This document shows, in pieces, positions 7,387 through 15,628 of a stretch of DNA of 15,628 nt. Every line of letters starts with the position of its first letter. Positions within the stretch are counted from its first letter, which is position 1. The DNA comes from an uncultured Bacteroides sp. (lineage in GTDB: Bacteria; Bacteroidota; Bacteroidia; Bacteroidales; Bacteroidaceae). The DNA is taken from positions 1 to 15,628 of the forward strand of contig NZ_URFY01000075.1 of assembly GCF_900547205.1 (NCBI RefSeq), read 5' to 3'. Under the pieces are notes generated by a model. The model searched no databases. It worked only from the letters and a program-made list of their open reading frames with translations, and was not told the origin of the DNA. Both the position numbers and the translations under genes were made by a program.

Positions 7387-9603
7387 TCAGAAATAATATC
7401 CCAGATTTACAAAGCAGGTGCCTTTATCGGTCTGATTGGAATACCCAAACGTTATCTCTAACGGACCGAATATGCTATCCATGCCATAACCCGCGCTGAT
7501 GCCATACAGTTGTTTGCCTTTCGGTAATTCAAAGAAATTGCTGTCTGTCAATCCGTAGTTGCCTGTTAATGTGATATAGTGGATACTGCCCATGCGTTGC
7601 CTCAATTTTAGCGAAGCAATCATGATGGCATTATCCATCAATTCCATATGGGTGACTCCGGCAAATGGCAATTGTTGAGGAACATAAAGACCGGGTATTT
7701 CACCACCAATAGAGTTTTGTAGGGGATAGGGAAAATCTTTTCCTATCAGCACACGTCCATAAATAGATGGAATGATGGAGAAGCGACGGGTGACAGGTAA
7801 TACACTTACCCACGAACCACTCAGTGCAGAAAATGGGGCGTGATTGTTATACTGTGCCATATTATCCGTATACAGAGAATAGGCAGCTTTGAAATCCGAA
7901 CCCCTTGAAGGGAAATATCCTTTGTCATAAGTATTATAATGCACCTGTGCAAAATAACTGAGGAAATGCTCGGACTCTATATCCAGATTGGCAAGTTCCG
8001 GTTTCTTATACAGGAAATCTTTGTATTTGTAATATTCGAAACGCAGTCCCAGTCCGAAACGCAAGTTCTTGTACCACACATCCGAAAAGCCAAATTCTCC
8101 CAGATGATATTTATAAGTAGTATTGTAGGCACGGTTTCCTTCCCTGTATATGTTGATGTCATTGTATTGAAACATATAAGAGAAGTTGAAATTGCGTTGC
8201 TGCATGGGTTCGAGGGTGTAGTCGATGCGAGCGGCATATCGTTTTCCCAGTCGTCCGGTGATGGATAGTCGGGAAGGAATGTGCGTGTGGAGGTCTGCTG
8301 TTGCATTTACCAACAACGACGCAATCTCTTCCGAGTCGAAACGAATCCCCAGATTGATTCTTTTTTCATATTTTTCCTGAAGCAGGAAGTCGAGGTGGTA
8401 TCCATCGGGAGTTTCCGTCAGTGTATAACTGGCGCTGGAATAAGACTGACTGCCCCTCAATTGATATAATGCCTGTTCGATTTGCTGAGTCGTAATATCA
8501 CTGTTTTCTTTCAGGTTACATTTCTTCATTAGCCATTTCTTGTCGGTAGCCTCAACCCCGGAGAACGTTATGTCGGACACATAAATCGTACGCACGTTGG
8601 AAAGAGAAGAATACGGTCCATGTTCCTTTGGAGTATAATCATCAGGTATTCCTATTTTCTTTTTTAGTGCCAGCAAAGAGTCCCATTGCGCCATAGCAGC
8701 TTCTTCCCCTCGTTGCATCAGGGTGTCGATGGCGGCGGGAGTGAAGCTGGCGGAAGAATAGCCATCCACATTTACACGGATATACGTATCTGTCATCTCT
8801 ACATTCTTTTCATGATTGGTCTGGCAGGTGATATCTACAATCTGTCCCAGAATATCAGGAACACTGTTCAGCTTATCCGCTTTTTTTAGTGCATTCTGTA
8901 CATCCACTCCGATAATGACGTCGGCGCCCATTGCTTTCACCACGTCTGCCGGATAGTTGTTTACGATTCCGCCATCCACCAGCACCATGCTGTCTTGCCG
9001 AACGGGGGTGAACACACCGGGAATAGCCATACTGGCACGCATAGCAGTAGAGAGTACACCGTCATGAAATACGATGGGGTCGCCATTCACTACATTTGCG
9101 GCAACACAGGCAAAAGGAATAGGGAGTTTATTAAAATCGATGGAATCGTGGTAGCCCATGGTCAGGTCAGAGAATAAATTGGCTAGATTCTGTCCTTTGA
9201 TAAGTCCTCCAGATGCGGCTTCCTTTGGATTCTTCATGAAAGGAAGGGAAACGACGAATTTAGAGGAACGTTCACGTTCGGTTAGTGACATGGCGCTGCG
9301 TTTGATGCGGTCGCTTAGTAAGAATGTCCAGTTTTGTTTCCTCACCATGCTGTCCAGTTGTTCGGGGGTGTAGCCAATGGCGTAGAGTCCGCCTACTATA
9401 GCTCCCATGCTAGTCCCAGCGATATAATCGATAGGGATACCAGCTTCTTCAATCACTTTCAAGGCTTTAATGTGTGCCATTCCTTTGGCACCACCGCCGC
9501 TCAGAACTACCCCTACCTTTTTACGCTGCTCCTGAGAATGCAAAGAAAAAGGTAATAATAAGCAAATTGCCAAAACTAATGTTGAAAAGATTTGTTTTTT
9601 CAT
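7387..9603 (-). CDS. Patatin-like phospholipase with POTRA and outer-membrane beta-barrel
   Basis: A 738-residue exported protein of PlpD/FplA-like (type Vd) architecture. Residues 1-23 form a signal peptide without a lipobox. The patatin lipase domain (~28-320) has oxyanion-hole GGGAKG (36-41), nucleophile elbow GTSMG with Ser65, and catalytic-dyad Asp210 in DGG (210-212), so it should be an active serine lipid acyl hydrolase. A POTRA-like segment follows (~340-405, YVSDITFSGVEATDKKWLMK). The rest is a strand-rich Omp85-type barrel containing YFPSRGSDF and ending in an aromatic Phe, as outer-membrane barrels do. The family is expected to place the lipase in the periplasm or at the surface, acting on phospholipids. 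The start at 9603 was chosen because MKKQIF begins the signal peptide; an in-frame TTG 12 codons upstream overlaps the likely -7 promoter box and is rejected. It is convergent with the RND-ABC operon and divergent from the efflux operon, so it is transcribed alone. Confidence 0.93.
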   Translation of the reverse strand: MKKQIFSTLVLAICLLLPFSLHSQEQRKKVGVVLSGGGAKGMAHIKALKVIEEAGIPIDYIAGTSMGAIVGGLYAIGYTPEQLDSMVRKQNWTFLLSDRIKRSAMSLTERERSSKFVVSLPFMKNPKEAASGGLIKGQNLANLFSDLTMGYHDSIDFNKLPIPFACVAANVVNGDPIVFHDGVLSTAMRASMAIPGVFTPVRQDSMVLVDGGIVNNYPADVVKAMGADVIIGVDVQNALKKADKLNSVPDILGQIVDITCQTNHEKNVEMTDTYIRVNVDGYSSASFTPAAIDTLMQRGEEAAMAQWDSLLALKKKIGIPDDYTPKEHGPYSSLSNVRTIYVSDITFSGVEATDKKWLMKKCNLKENSDITTQQIEQALYQLRGSQSYSSASYTLTETPDGYHLDFLLQEKYEKRINLGIRFDSEEIASLLVNATADLHTHIPSRLSITGRLGKRYAARIDYTLEPMQQRNFNFSYMFQYNDINIYREGNRAYNTTYKYHLGEFGFSDVWYKNLRFGLGLRFEYYKYKDFLYKKPELANLDIESEHFLSYFAQVHYNTYDKGYFPSRGSDFKAAYSLYTDNMAQYNNHAPFSALSGSWVSVLPVTRRFSIIPSIYGRVLIGKDFPYPLQNSIGGEIPGLYVPQQLPFAGVTHMELMDNAIMIASLKLRQRMGSIHYITLTGNYGLTDSNFFELPKGKQLYGISAGYGMDSIFGPLEITFGYSNQTDKGTCFVNLGYYF

Positions 9604-9873
9604 CAGTGTACGGTCTAGTATTGATGTATTTAGATACAAATGTAGGGGTTAATTTGTTTAGTTGTTAATCTGGGAATTAAAAAAAATGTTCTAAAAGTCG
9701 GAAATGTGGATTATTTCTACACTTTATGTACTAATTCCACACTACATTGAGAATGGTGTATATTGATAAATTACTGATTATTAGAAGAAAATGGATGGTG
9801 AGGAAATTGTGGTATGCCAATTGTATATGAGTGAGTAGAACAAACATAAGTTAAATTAAATATAAGATTCGAT
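9604..9873. other. AT-rich divergent intergenic region between patatin gene and efflux operon
   Basis: This 270-bp stretch holds no credible coding region. It contains the minus-strand -7 box described separately and a run of eight or more A residues near 9679-9686. On the plus strand it must carry the promoter of the efflux operon, but no full TAnnTTTG match was found. TATATTG at 9759-9765 and TACATTG at 9743-9749 are partial matches without a good -33 partner. A short inverted repeat TGTGGA/TCCACA (9705-9710 and 9736-9741) is within chance expectation. No regulator gene lies beside it. Confidence 0.6.
9637..9644 (-). promoter_or_regulatory. Bacteroides-type -7 box for the patatin gene
   Basis: Read on the minus strand, 9644 to 9637 is TACATTTG, an exact match to the Bacteroides sigma-ABfr -7 consensus TAnnTTTG. 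It lies 33 bp upstream of the chosen ATG at 9603, which would give a leader of roughly 25-30 nt. No convincing TTTG-type -33 box lies at the usual 19-21 bp spacing, only AT-rich sequence, so the call rests on one element. The position supports the chosen start codon. Confidence 0.5.
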
Positions 9874-11094
9874 ATGAGATTATTCTTTTCGAAACGTGAG
9901 TTGAAACTGAGGAGAAAGAGAACCATTGCTGCTATTATTTGTGTGGTAATTCTGTTGGGAGTATATTGGATACTGACCCGACCTCAGAAGGTTGCGCCGG
10001 AAATGCCTACAGTTATTGTTGAACCGGTAGTGAAAGACGATGTAGAGATATACGGAGAATATGTGGGGCGTATACGTGCCCAGCAGTTCGTCGAAGTGCG
10101 TGCGCGGGTGGAAGGCTATTTGGAGAATATGCTTTTTGCCGAGGGTACGTATGTGAATAAGAATCAAGTGTTGTTCGTGATTAATCAGGACCAGTATCGC
10201 GCCAAGGCTGATAAGGCAAGAGCCCAATTGAAGAAAGACGAGGCACAGGCGTTGAAGGCTAAGCGTGACCTGAATCGTATCCGTCCGTTGTTTGAACAGA
10301 ATGCTGCGAGCCAGTTGGACTTGGATAATGCCGAAGCAGCTTATGAAAGTGCAGTGGCAACGGTAGCAATGAGCGAAGCGGACCTTGCGCAGGCTGAACT
10401 TGAATTGGGCTATACCATTGTTCGTTCGCCTCTGGCAGGACATATCAGTGAAAGAAATGTGGACTTAGGTACACTGGTAGGTCCCGGAGGAAAATCATTG
10501 CTTGCCACCATTGTGAAGAGTGACACTGTGCTGGTTGACTTTAATATGACAGCACTCGATTATCTCCGGAGTAAAGAGAGAAATATCAATCTGGGACAGC
10601 AGGATTTGACCCGCTCCTGGCAGCCGAATATTACTATTACATTGGCGGATAATACAGTTTATCCTCATAAAGGTTTTGTCGATTTTGCCGAACCGCAGGT
10701 CGATCCTCAGACAGGAACATTCTCTGTGCGTGCAGAAATGCCTAATCCCACACAAGTATTATTGCCGGGACAGTTTACCAAAGTAAAATTGTTGCTCGAT
10801 GTTCGTGAAGGTGCACTTGTTGTTCCGATGAAGGCTGTAACTATTGAAAAAGGTGGAGCTTATATCTATACCATGCGTAAGGACAATGCAGTGGAAAAAC
10901 GATTTATCGAATTGGGTCCCGAAGTTGGAAACAATGTAGTGGTAGAGAGAGGACTTGCTGAAGGAGAGATGGTAGTAGTGGAAGGTTTCCATAAGTTGAC
11001 GCCGGGAATGAAAGTTCGGATAAGTCGGCAGGGAGCTGAGGCCGAAGCAAAAGGAGACACCATAGTATCGAAGGATAACGCAAAAGGAGAATAA
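9874..11094 (+). CDS. Periplasmic adaptor subunit of RND efflux pump (AcrA/MexA type)
   Basis: Membrane fusion protein of 406 residues that bridges the inner-membrane RND pump and the outer-membrane channel. A basic N-terminus (RELKLRRKR) precedes one hydrophobic anchor at ~18-34. There is no lipobox Cys, so it is anchored by a helix rather than acylated, unlike E. coli AcrA. The first lipoyl half contains VEVRARVEGYLENMLFAEG, followed by an alpha-hairpin coiled coil (~105-175, rich in Ala/Lys/Glu/Asp). The returning lipoyl half has the signature YTIVRSPLAGHISE, then beta-barrel and membrane-proximal domains (DPQTGTFSVRAEMPNP, LLPGQFTKVKL, LVVPMKAV). The length is typical. ATG 9874 is the first start after in-frame stops. 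The stop is separated by 3 bp from the ATG of the RND pump gene, consistent with a translationally coupled tripartite operon. Confidence 0.97.
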   Translation: MRLFFSKRELKLRRKRTIAAIICVVILLGVYWILTRPQKVAPEMPTVIVEPVVKDDVEIYGEYVGRIRAQQFVEVRARVEGYLENMLFAEGTYVNKNQVLFVINQDQYRAKADKARAQLKKDEAQALKAKRDLNRIRPLFEQNAASQLDLDNAEAAYESAVATVAMSEADLAQAELELGYTIVRSPLAGHISERNVDLGTLVGPGGKSLLATIVKSDTVLVDFNMTALDYLRSKERNINLGQQDLTRSWQPNITITLADNTVYPHKGFVDFAEPQVDPQTGTFSVRAEMPNPTQVLLPGQFTKVKLLLDVREGALVVPMKAVTIEKGGAYIYTMRKDNAVEKRFIELGPEVGNNVVVERGLAEGEMVVVEGFHKLTPGMKVRISRQGAEAEAKGDTIVSKDNAKGE

Positions 11095-11097
11095 CCG

Positions 11098-14000
11098 ATG
11101 AAAGTATCTTTTTTTATAGACAGGCCGGTATTTTCGGCCGTTATCTCCATCGTGATTGTGATTGTCGGCATCATCGGCTTGACAATGCTTCCGGTGGATC
11201 AATATCCGCAGATCACACCACCGGTGGTGAAGATCAGCGCTTCCTATCCGGGGGCGAGTGCGCTGACCGTTTCGCAAGCGGTAGCCACCCCGATTGAGCA
11301 GGAAATCAATGGTACGCCGGGTATGCTTTATATGGAGTCCAACAGTTCCAATTCAGGAGGATTCTCGGCAACGGTGACATTTGACGTATCTGCCGACCCT
11401 GATTTGGCGGCAGTAGAGATTCAGAATCGTGTGAAACTGGCTGAGTCCCGCCTACCGGCGGAAGTGATTCAGAATGGTATTTCTGTAGAGAAACAGGCAC
11501 CGAGCCAGTTGATGACACTCAGTTTGACTTCTACCGACCCTAAATTCGACGAAATTTATCTGAGTAACTTTGCTACAATCAATGTGCTCGATGTGCTGCG
11601 CCGTATTCCGGGCGTGGGTCGAGTATCGAATATCGGTAGCCGTTATTATGCAATGCAGATATGGGCTGAGCCTGATAAGCTGGCAAACTTCGGACTGACT
11701 GTGCAGGATTTGCAGAATGCGTTGAAAGACCAGAACCGTGAATCGGCAGCAGGTGTGCTGGGGCAGCAGCCGGTAGAAGGTTTGGATATTACTATTCCTA
11801 TTACTACGCAAGGACGTCTTTCTACGGTCAATCAGTTTGAGGATATCGTGGTGCGTGCCAATGCCAACGGGTCTATTATCCGGTTGAAAGACGTGGCACG
11901 TGTATCTTTGGAAGCCTCTTCCTACAATACGGAGAGTGGAATCAATGGCGAAAATGCTGCCGTGCTGGGCATCTATATGTTGCCGGGAGCCAACGCTATG
12001 GAAGTGGCGAAGAGCGTGAAAGATGCGATGGATGAAATCAGTAAGAACTTTCCGGAAGGATTGAGCTATGTGGTTCCGTTCGATATGACAACTTATATTT
12101 CCGAGTCCATCCATGAAGTATATAAGACCTTGTTTGAAGCATTGGTACTGGTGGTACTGGTAGTCTACCTGTCGTTGCAAAGCTGGCGTGCCACATTGAT
12201 TCCGGTAGTTGCTGTGCCTATCTCGCTGATTGGTACCTTCGGATTCATGCTGATTTTCGGTTTCTCAATCAATATATTGACGCTGCTCGGGTTGATTCTC
12301 GCCATCGGTATTGTTGTGGACGATGCGATTGTAGTGGTGGAAGGTGTGGAGCACATCATGGAGACAGAAAAACTGAGCCCTTACGAAGCAACGAAGAAAG
12401 CAATGGACGGGCTGGCGAGCGCATTGATTGCCACCTCGCTGGTGTTGGCGGCAGTATTCGTTCCGGTCAGCTTCCTGAGCGGGATTACGGGACAGTTGTA
12501 CCGTCAGTTTACGGTGACTATCGTAGTTTCCGTGCTTATTTCTACAGTGGTGGCATTGACGCTCAGTCCGGTAATGTGTTCGTTGATATTGAAGCCGGAT
12601 AGCGGTAAAAAGAAGAATATCGTTTTCAGGAAGATTAATGAATGGTTGGGCATCGGTAGTAATAAATATGTAGCAGCCGTAACCCGCACCATCAAGCATC
12701 CCCGAAGGGTGCTGAGTGCTTTCGGAATGGTGCTGATTGCCATCTTGCTGATTAACCGGGCTATCCCTACCAGCTTTTTGCCGGTAGAAGATCAGGGTTA
12801 TTTCAAGATTGAACTCGAATTGCCCGAAGGAGCTACGTTGGAACGTACCCGCATTGTGACGGACCGGGCGATTGAATATCTGGAAAAGAATCCCTATGTA
12901 GAATATGTACAGAATGTGACGGGAAGTAGTCCGCGTGTCGGCAGTAATCAGGCACGTTCGGAACTGACAGTGATTCTGAAACCTTGGGATGAACGTAAGA
13001 ATACGACTATCAATGAAATAATGGATACGGTAGAGAAACATCTGAAAGAGTATCCGGAATCCAAAGTCTACCTGTCCACCCCTCCGGTGATTCCGGGTCT
13101 GGGTAGTTCGGGAGGTTTTGAGATGCAGTTGGAAGCTCGTGGAGAGGCTACGTTCGATAACTTGGTGGAAGCAGCGGATACATTGATGTATTACGCTTCC
13201 AAACGAAAAGAATTAGCCGGATTGTCATCTTCCTTGCAATCGGAAATCCCACAACTCTACTTTGATGTAGACAGGGATAAGGTGAAGATGCTGGGTGTGC
13301 CATTGGCAGATGTGTTCTCTACGATGAAAGCCTACACAGGTTCGGTGTATGTGAACGACTTCAATATGTTCAACCGTATATATAAGGTATATATTCAGGC
13401 GGAAGCTCCCTATCGCGAGCATAAAGATAACATCAACCTGTTCTTCGTCAAAGCGTCCAATGGTGCAATGGTTCCGTTGACTTCTCTGGGAAATGCATCG
13501 TATACTACCGGACCGGGAAGTATCAAGCGCTTTAATATGTTTACCACTGCCGTGATTCGCGGAGCAGCCGCACAGGGATACAGTTCCGGACAGGCTATGG
13601 AAATTATGGAGCAGATTGCGCGTGAACATCTACCGGATAATATCGGGTTGGAATGGAGCGGACTTTCCTATCAGGAAAAGCAAGCCGGAGGTCAGACGGG
13701 TTTGGTCATGGCACTGGTGTTCCTGTTCGTCTTTCTCTTCCTTGCCGCACAATACGAGAGCTGGACGGTGCCTATCGCCGTATTGCTTTCGTTGCCTGTC
13801 GCAGCTTTGGGAGCCTATCTCGGGGTATGGATATGCGGGTTGGAAAACGATGTTTACTTCCAGATTGGCTTGGTGATGCTGGTGGGACTTGCTGCCAAGA
13901 ATGCCATATTGATTGTAGAGTTTGCTAAGGTACAGGTAGATAAAGGTGAAGATCTTGTGCAGTCCGCCATCTATGCAGCCCGTCTCCGTTTCCGTCCCAT

Positions 14001-14202
14001 TCTGATGACCTCGTTGGCGTTCGTACTCGGTATGCTTCCGATGGTATTGGCAAGTGGCCCGGGTTCGGCAAGCCGTCAGGCCATTGGTACAGGCGTATTC
14101 TTCGGAATGATATTTGCCATCGTATTCGGTATCATTCTCGTGCCGTTCTTCTTTGTAATGGTGTATAAAACGAAGTCGAAACTTTTAAAACATAAGAAAT
14201 GA
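11098..14202 (+). CDS. RND multidrug efflux pump, inner-membrane subunit (AcrB/MexB type)
   Basis: A full-length 1034-residue HAE1-family proton/drug antiporter. MKVSFFIDRPVFSAVISIVI is the usual N-terminus and TM1, followed by LPVDQYPQITPP and the porter motif SYPGASALTVSQAVATPIEQ. TM4 reads IGIVVDDAIVVVEG with D408/D409, equivalent to E. coli AcrB D407/D408. TM10 reads GLAAKNAILIVEFA with K934, equivalent to K940. The full proton relay is therefore present, unlike in the two RND proteins at the left of the window. TM11 has RFRPILMTSLAFVLGMLPM and the adjoining loop GPGSASRQAIGTGVFFGM is typical. The protein should form a homotrimer that takes amphiphilic compounds from the periplasm or membrane and passes them to the channel protein. 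The gene ends with TGA overlapping the next ATG by 4 bp. Exact drug range cannot be read from sequence. Confidence 0.98.
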   Translation: MKVSFFIDRPVFSAVISIVIVIVGIIGLTMLPVDQYPQITPPVVKISASYPGASALTVSQAVATPIEQEINGTPGMLYMESNSSNSGGFSATVTFDVSADPDLAAVEIQNRVKLAESRLPAEVIQNGISVEKQAPSQLMTLSLTSTDPKFDEIYLSNFATINVLDVLRRIPGVGRVSNIGSRYYAMQIWAEPDKLANFGLTVQDLQNALKDQNRESAAGVLGQQPVEGLDITIPITTQGRLSTVNQFEDIVVRANANGSIIRLKDVARVSLEASSYNTESGINGENAAVLGIYMLPGANAMEVAKSVKDAMDEISKNFPEGLSYVVPFDMTTYISESIHEVYKTLFEALVLVVLVVYLSLQSWRATLIPVVAVPISLIGTFGFMLIFGFSINILTLLGLILAIGIVVDDAIVVVEGVEHIMETEKLSPYEATKKAMDGLASALIATSLVLAAVFVPVSFLSGITGQLYRQFTVTIVVSVLISTVVALTLSPVMCSLILKPDSGKKKNIVFRKINEWLGIGSNKYVAAVTRTIKHPRRVLSAFGMVLIAILLINRAIPTSFLPVEDQGYFKIELELPEGATLERTRIVTDRAIEYLEKNPYVEYVQNVTGSSPRVGSNQARSELTVILKPWDERKNTTINEIMDTVEKHLKEYPESKVYLSTPPVIPGLGSSGGFEMQLEARGEATFDNLVEAADTLMYYASKRKELAGLSSSLQSEIPQLYFDVDRDKVKMLGVPLADVFSTMKAYTGSVYVNDFNMFNRIYKVYIQAEAPYREHKDNINLFFVKASNGAMVPLTSLGNASYTTGPGSIKRFNMFTTAVIRGAAAQGYSSGQAMEIMEQIAREHLPDNIGLEWSGLSYQEKQAGGQTGLVMALVFLFVFLFLAAQYESWTVPIAVLLSLPVAALGAYLGVWICGLENDVYFQIGLVMLVGLAAKNAILIVEFAKVQVDKGEDLVQSAIYAARLRFRPILMTSLAFVLGMLPMVLASGPGSASRQAIGTGVFFGMIFAIVFGIILVPFFFVMVYKTKSKLLKHKK

Positions 14203-15572
14203 TGAAACGAAATATACTATATATTACTCTTTTATTAGTTGCGGGAGTGCTGGCTTCCTGCAAAGTAGGAAAGAGCTATGTCCGTCCCGACCTTCACTTG
14301 CCCGATAGCTTGGAGCAGCATCAGGATTCTGTCAGCTTCGGCGATCAAGATTGGCAAGATATCTATACGGATGCTACACTCCGTAGTCTCATCAGCCGTG
14401 CTTTGGAGCATAATAAAGATATGCTGATAGCGGCTGCCCGCGTGAAGGAAATGGCAGCACAGAAACGCATCTCGACGGCAGCACTGCTTCCCGACATTAA
14501 AGGAAAAGTGACTGCAGAGCGTGAACTCGAAAATCATGGGGGAGATGCTTTTAAGAGAGGGGATACCTTTGAAGGGCAGTTCCTCGTTTCGTGGGAAGTC
14601 GACCTTTGGGGAAATCTCCGTTGGGCACGTTCGGCAAGTGTCGCTGAGTATCTGCAATCCATCGAAGGACAGCGTGCCCTTCGCATGACGATTATTGCCG
14701 AAGTGGCTCAGGCTTACTACGAACTGGTGGCATTGGACACCGAACTTCATATCGTGAGTCAGACTTTAAAAGCCCGTGAAGAAGGTGTCCGTCTGGCACG
14801 CATCCGTTTCGAAGGCGGGTTGACGTCGGAGACATCCTACCGTCAGGCACAAGTGGAGTTGGCTCGTACGGCAACGCTGGTCCCCGACCTCGAACGTAAA
14901 ATCTCCCTGAAAGAGAACGACCTTGCTTTTCTTGCAGGCGAATATCCCAATCGTATTGCCCGTTCACGTCTGCTTCAGGAGTTTCAGTTTCCTGATACGC
15001 TGCTAGTGGGGTTGCCTTCCACTTTGCTCGAACGCCGTCCCGATATCCGTCAGGCGGAGCAGAAGTTGATTGCCGCCAATGCAAAAGTAGGAGTGGCCTA
15101 TACGAATATGTTCCCTCGTCTTGCACTGACAGGTGGTTTTGGTACGGAAAGTACTTCCTTGTCCGAGTTTCTGAAATCTCCTTATGCAGTGATGGAAGGA
15201 GCTTTACTGACGCCTATCTTCGGCTGGGGGAAGAACCGTGCCGCACTGAAAGCGAAGAAGGCAGCCTATGAAGCCGAAGTGTACGATTATGAAAAGTCTG
15301 TATTGAATGCCTTTAAGGAAACGCGCAATGCTATCGTGAACTTCAATAAAATAAAAGAGGTCTATGCACTTCGTGCTAATCTGGAACGTTCGGCAAAGAG
15401 TTATATGGACTTGGCGCAGTTGCAGTATATCAATGGTGTTATCAACTATCTGGATGTACTCGATGCGCAACGCGGATACTTCGATGCACAGATTGGTCTG
15501 AGCAATGCTATTCGTGATGAGTTGATAACGGTTGTTCAGTTGTATAAGGCGCTTGGGGGAGGGTGGAAGTAA
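14199..15572 (+). CDS. Outer-membrane efflux channel lipoprotein (OprM/NodT family)
   Basis: Third component of the tripartite pump: a TolC-like outer-membrane channel of 457 residues. The N-terminus has a lipoprotein signal with lipobox LASC, Cys at residue 21 from the first ATG or 20 from the second (14202), so the mature protein should be acylated. Two OEP repeats follow. Characteristic stretches are DLWGNLRWARSAS, YYELVALDTEL, LLERRPDIRQAEQKLIAANA, a matching repeat-2 segment near FGWGKNRAALKAKKAAYEA, and the C-terminal YINGVINYLDVLDAQR with VQLYKALGGGW, the usual end of this family. The start overlaps the pump gene stop by 4 bp. Two adjacent ATGs make the exact start uncertain by one residue. 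Forms a trimeric channel through the outer membrane. Confidence 0.97.
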   Translation: MMKRNILYITLLLVAGVLASCKVGKSYVRPDLHLPDSLEQHQDSVSFGDQDWQDIYTDATLRSLISRALEHNKDMLIAAARVKEMAAQKRISTAALLPDIKGKVTAERELENHGGDAFKRGDTFEGQFLVSWEVDLWGNLRWARSASVAEYLQSIEGQRALRMTIIAEVAQAYYELVALDTELHIVSQTLKAREEGVRLARIRFEGGLTSETSYRQAQVELARTATLVPDLERKISLKENDLAFLAGEYPNRIARSRLLQEFQFPDTLLVGLPSTLLERRPDIRQAEQKLIAANAKVGVAYTNMFPRLALTGGFGTESTSLSEFLKSPYAVMEGALLTPIFGWGKNRAALKAKKAAYEAEVYDYEKSVLNAFKETRNAIVNFNKIKEVYALRANLERSAKSYMDLAQLQYINGVINYLDVLDAQRGYFDAQIGLSNAIRDELITVVQLYKALGGGWK

Positions 15573-15604
15573 CTGGTAACCCTGTTTAAGAAGTTGAAAA
15601 ATCC

Positions 15605-15628
15605 ACCCTTCTCGTTGGGGGGGAGGGT
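15605..15628 (+). terminator. GC-rich inverted repeat after the efflux operon, possible terminator (cut by window end)
   Basis: Bases 15605-15613 can pair with 15620-15628 in a 9-bp stem with two G-U pairs and a six-base loop. The hairpin starts 33 bp after the stop of the channel gene. The upstream flank is GAAAAATCC; if the missing downstream side mirrors it (GGATTTTT), this would be a standard intrinsic and possibly bidirectional terminator. The window ends at the base of the visible stem, so the U-tract cannot be seen. Confidence 0.4.

Noticed and set aside
7372..7397. Possible bidirectional terminator between the convergent ABC-2 permease and patatin genes
   Set aside because: The only dyad (around CTGAAATCAG) has a four-base core, a mismatch and a two-base loop, and no GC-rich stem.
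9604..9639. Extended N-terminus of the patatin protein starting at a TTG at 9639
   Set aside because: The 12 extra residues precede a textbook signal peptide start (MKKQIF), the start would be TTG, and it overlaps the likely -7 promoter box.
9705..9741. Inverted repeat TGTGGA/TCCACA as an operator for the efflux operon
   Set aside because: Six-base arms in a 270-bp AT-rich region are expected by chance several times, the spacing is long, and no regulator gene is adjacent.
12265..13041. Long minus-strand open frames (up to 258 codons) opposite the AcrB-type pump gene
   Set aside because: Antisense shadow of a well-conserved gene; composition is His/Arg/Gln-rich, as expected for reverse-frame reading.

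Overview
The window looks like chromosomal DNA from a Bacteroidota species, most likely Bacteroides. Base composition is moderate, Shine-Dalgarno sequences are weak, and the only recognisable promoter fits the Bacteroides -7 consensus TAnnTTTG. The protein families (Bacteroidota-style RND pumps, patatin-Omp85 protein) also fit. The window holds seven genes, the first cut by the left edge. No RNA gene, insertion sequence, CRISPR array or phage remnant was seen.

Left block (nt 2-7371, + strand): three tightly packed genes that look like one operon. They are the C-terminal ~640 residues of an RND efflux permease, a second RND permease of ~1569 residues with a complete ABC-type nucleotide-binding domain (NBD) at its C-terminus, and a 237-residue ABC-2 type permease. 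The fusion protein is the most unusual object here. After a normal 12-helix RND body it has about six more transmembrane helices, and the first strand of the NBD (including a candidate A-loop tyrosine) appears to be separated from the rest of the NBD by about 175 residues containing four of those helices. The gene order predicts a complex joining proton-driven RND export to an ATP-driven ABC-2 transporter. Adaptor and outer-membrane channel genes for this block are not visible and may lie upstream of the window.

Middle (nt 7387-9603, - strand): one gene for a patatin-like phospholipase with a POTRA and outer-membrane beta-barrel (PlpD/type Vd-like architecture). It is convergent with the left block and divergent from the right block. 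A 270-bp AT-rich intergenic region follows, with a Bacteroides-type -7 box for the patatin gene.

Right block (nt 9874-15572, + strand): a conventional tripartite multidrug efflux operon. It encodes a membrane-anchored adaptor (AcrA/MexA type), an RND pump with the full proton-relay residues (AcrB/MexB type) and an outer-membrane lipoprotein channel (OprM/NodT type). The genes are separated by 3 bp and then overlap by 4 bp. The last bases of the window form a GC-rich inverted repeat that may be the operon terminator.
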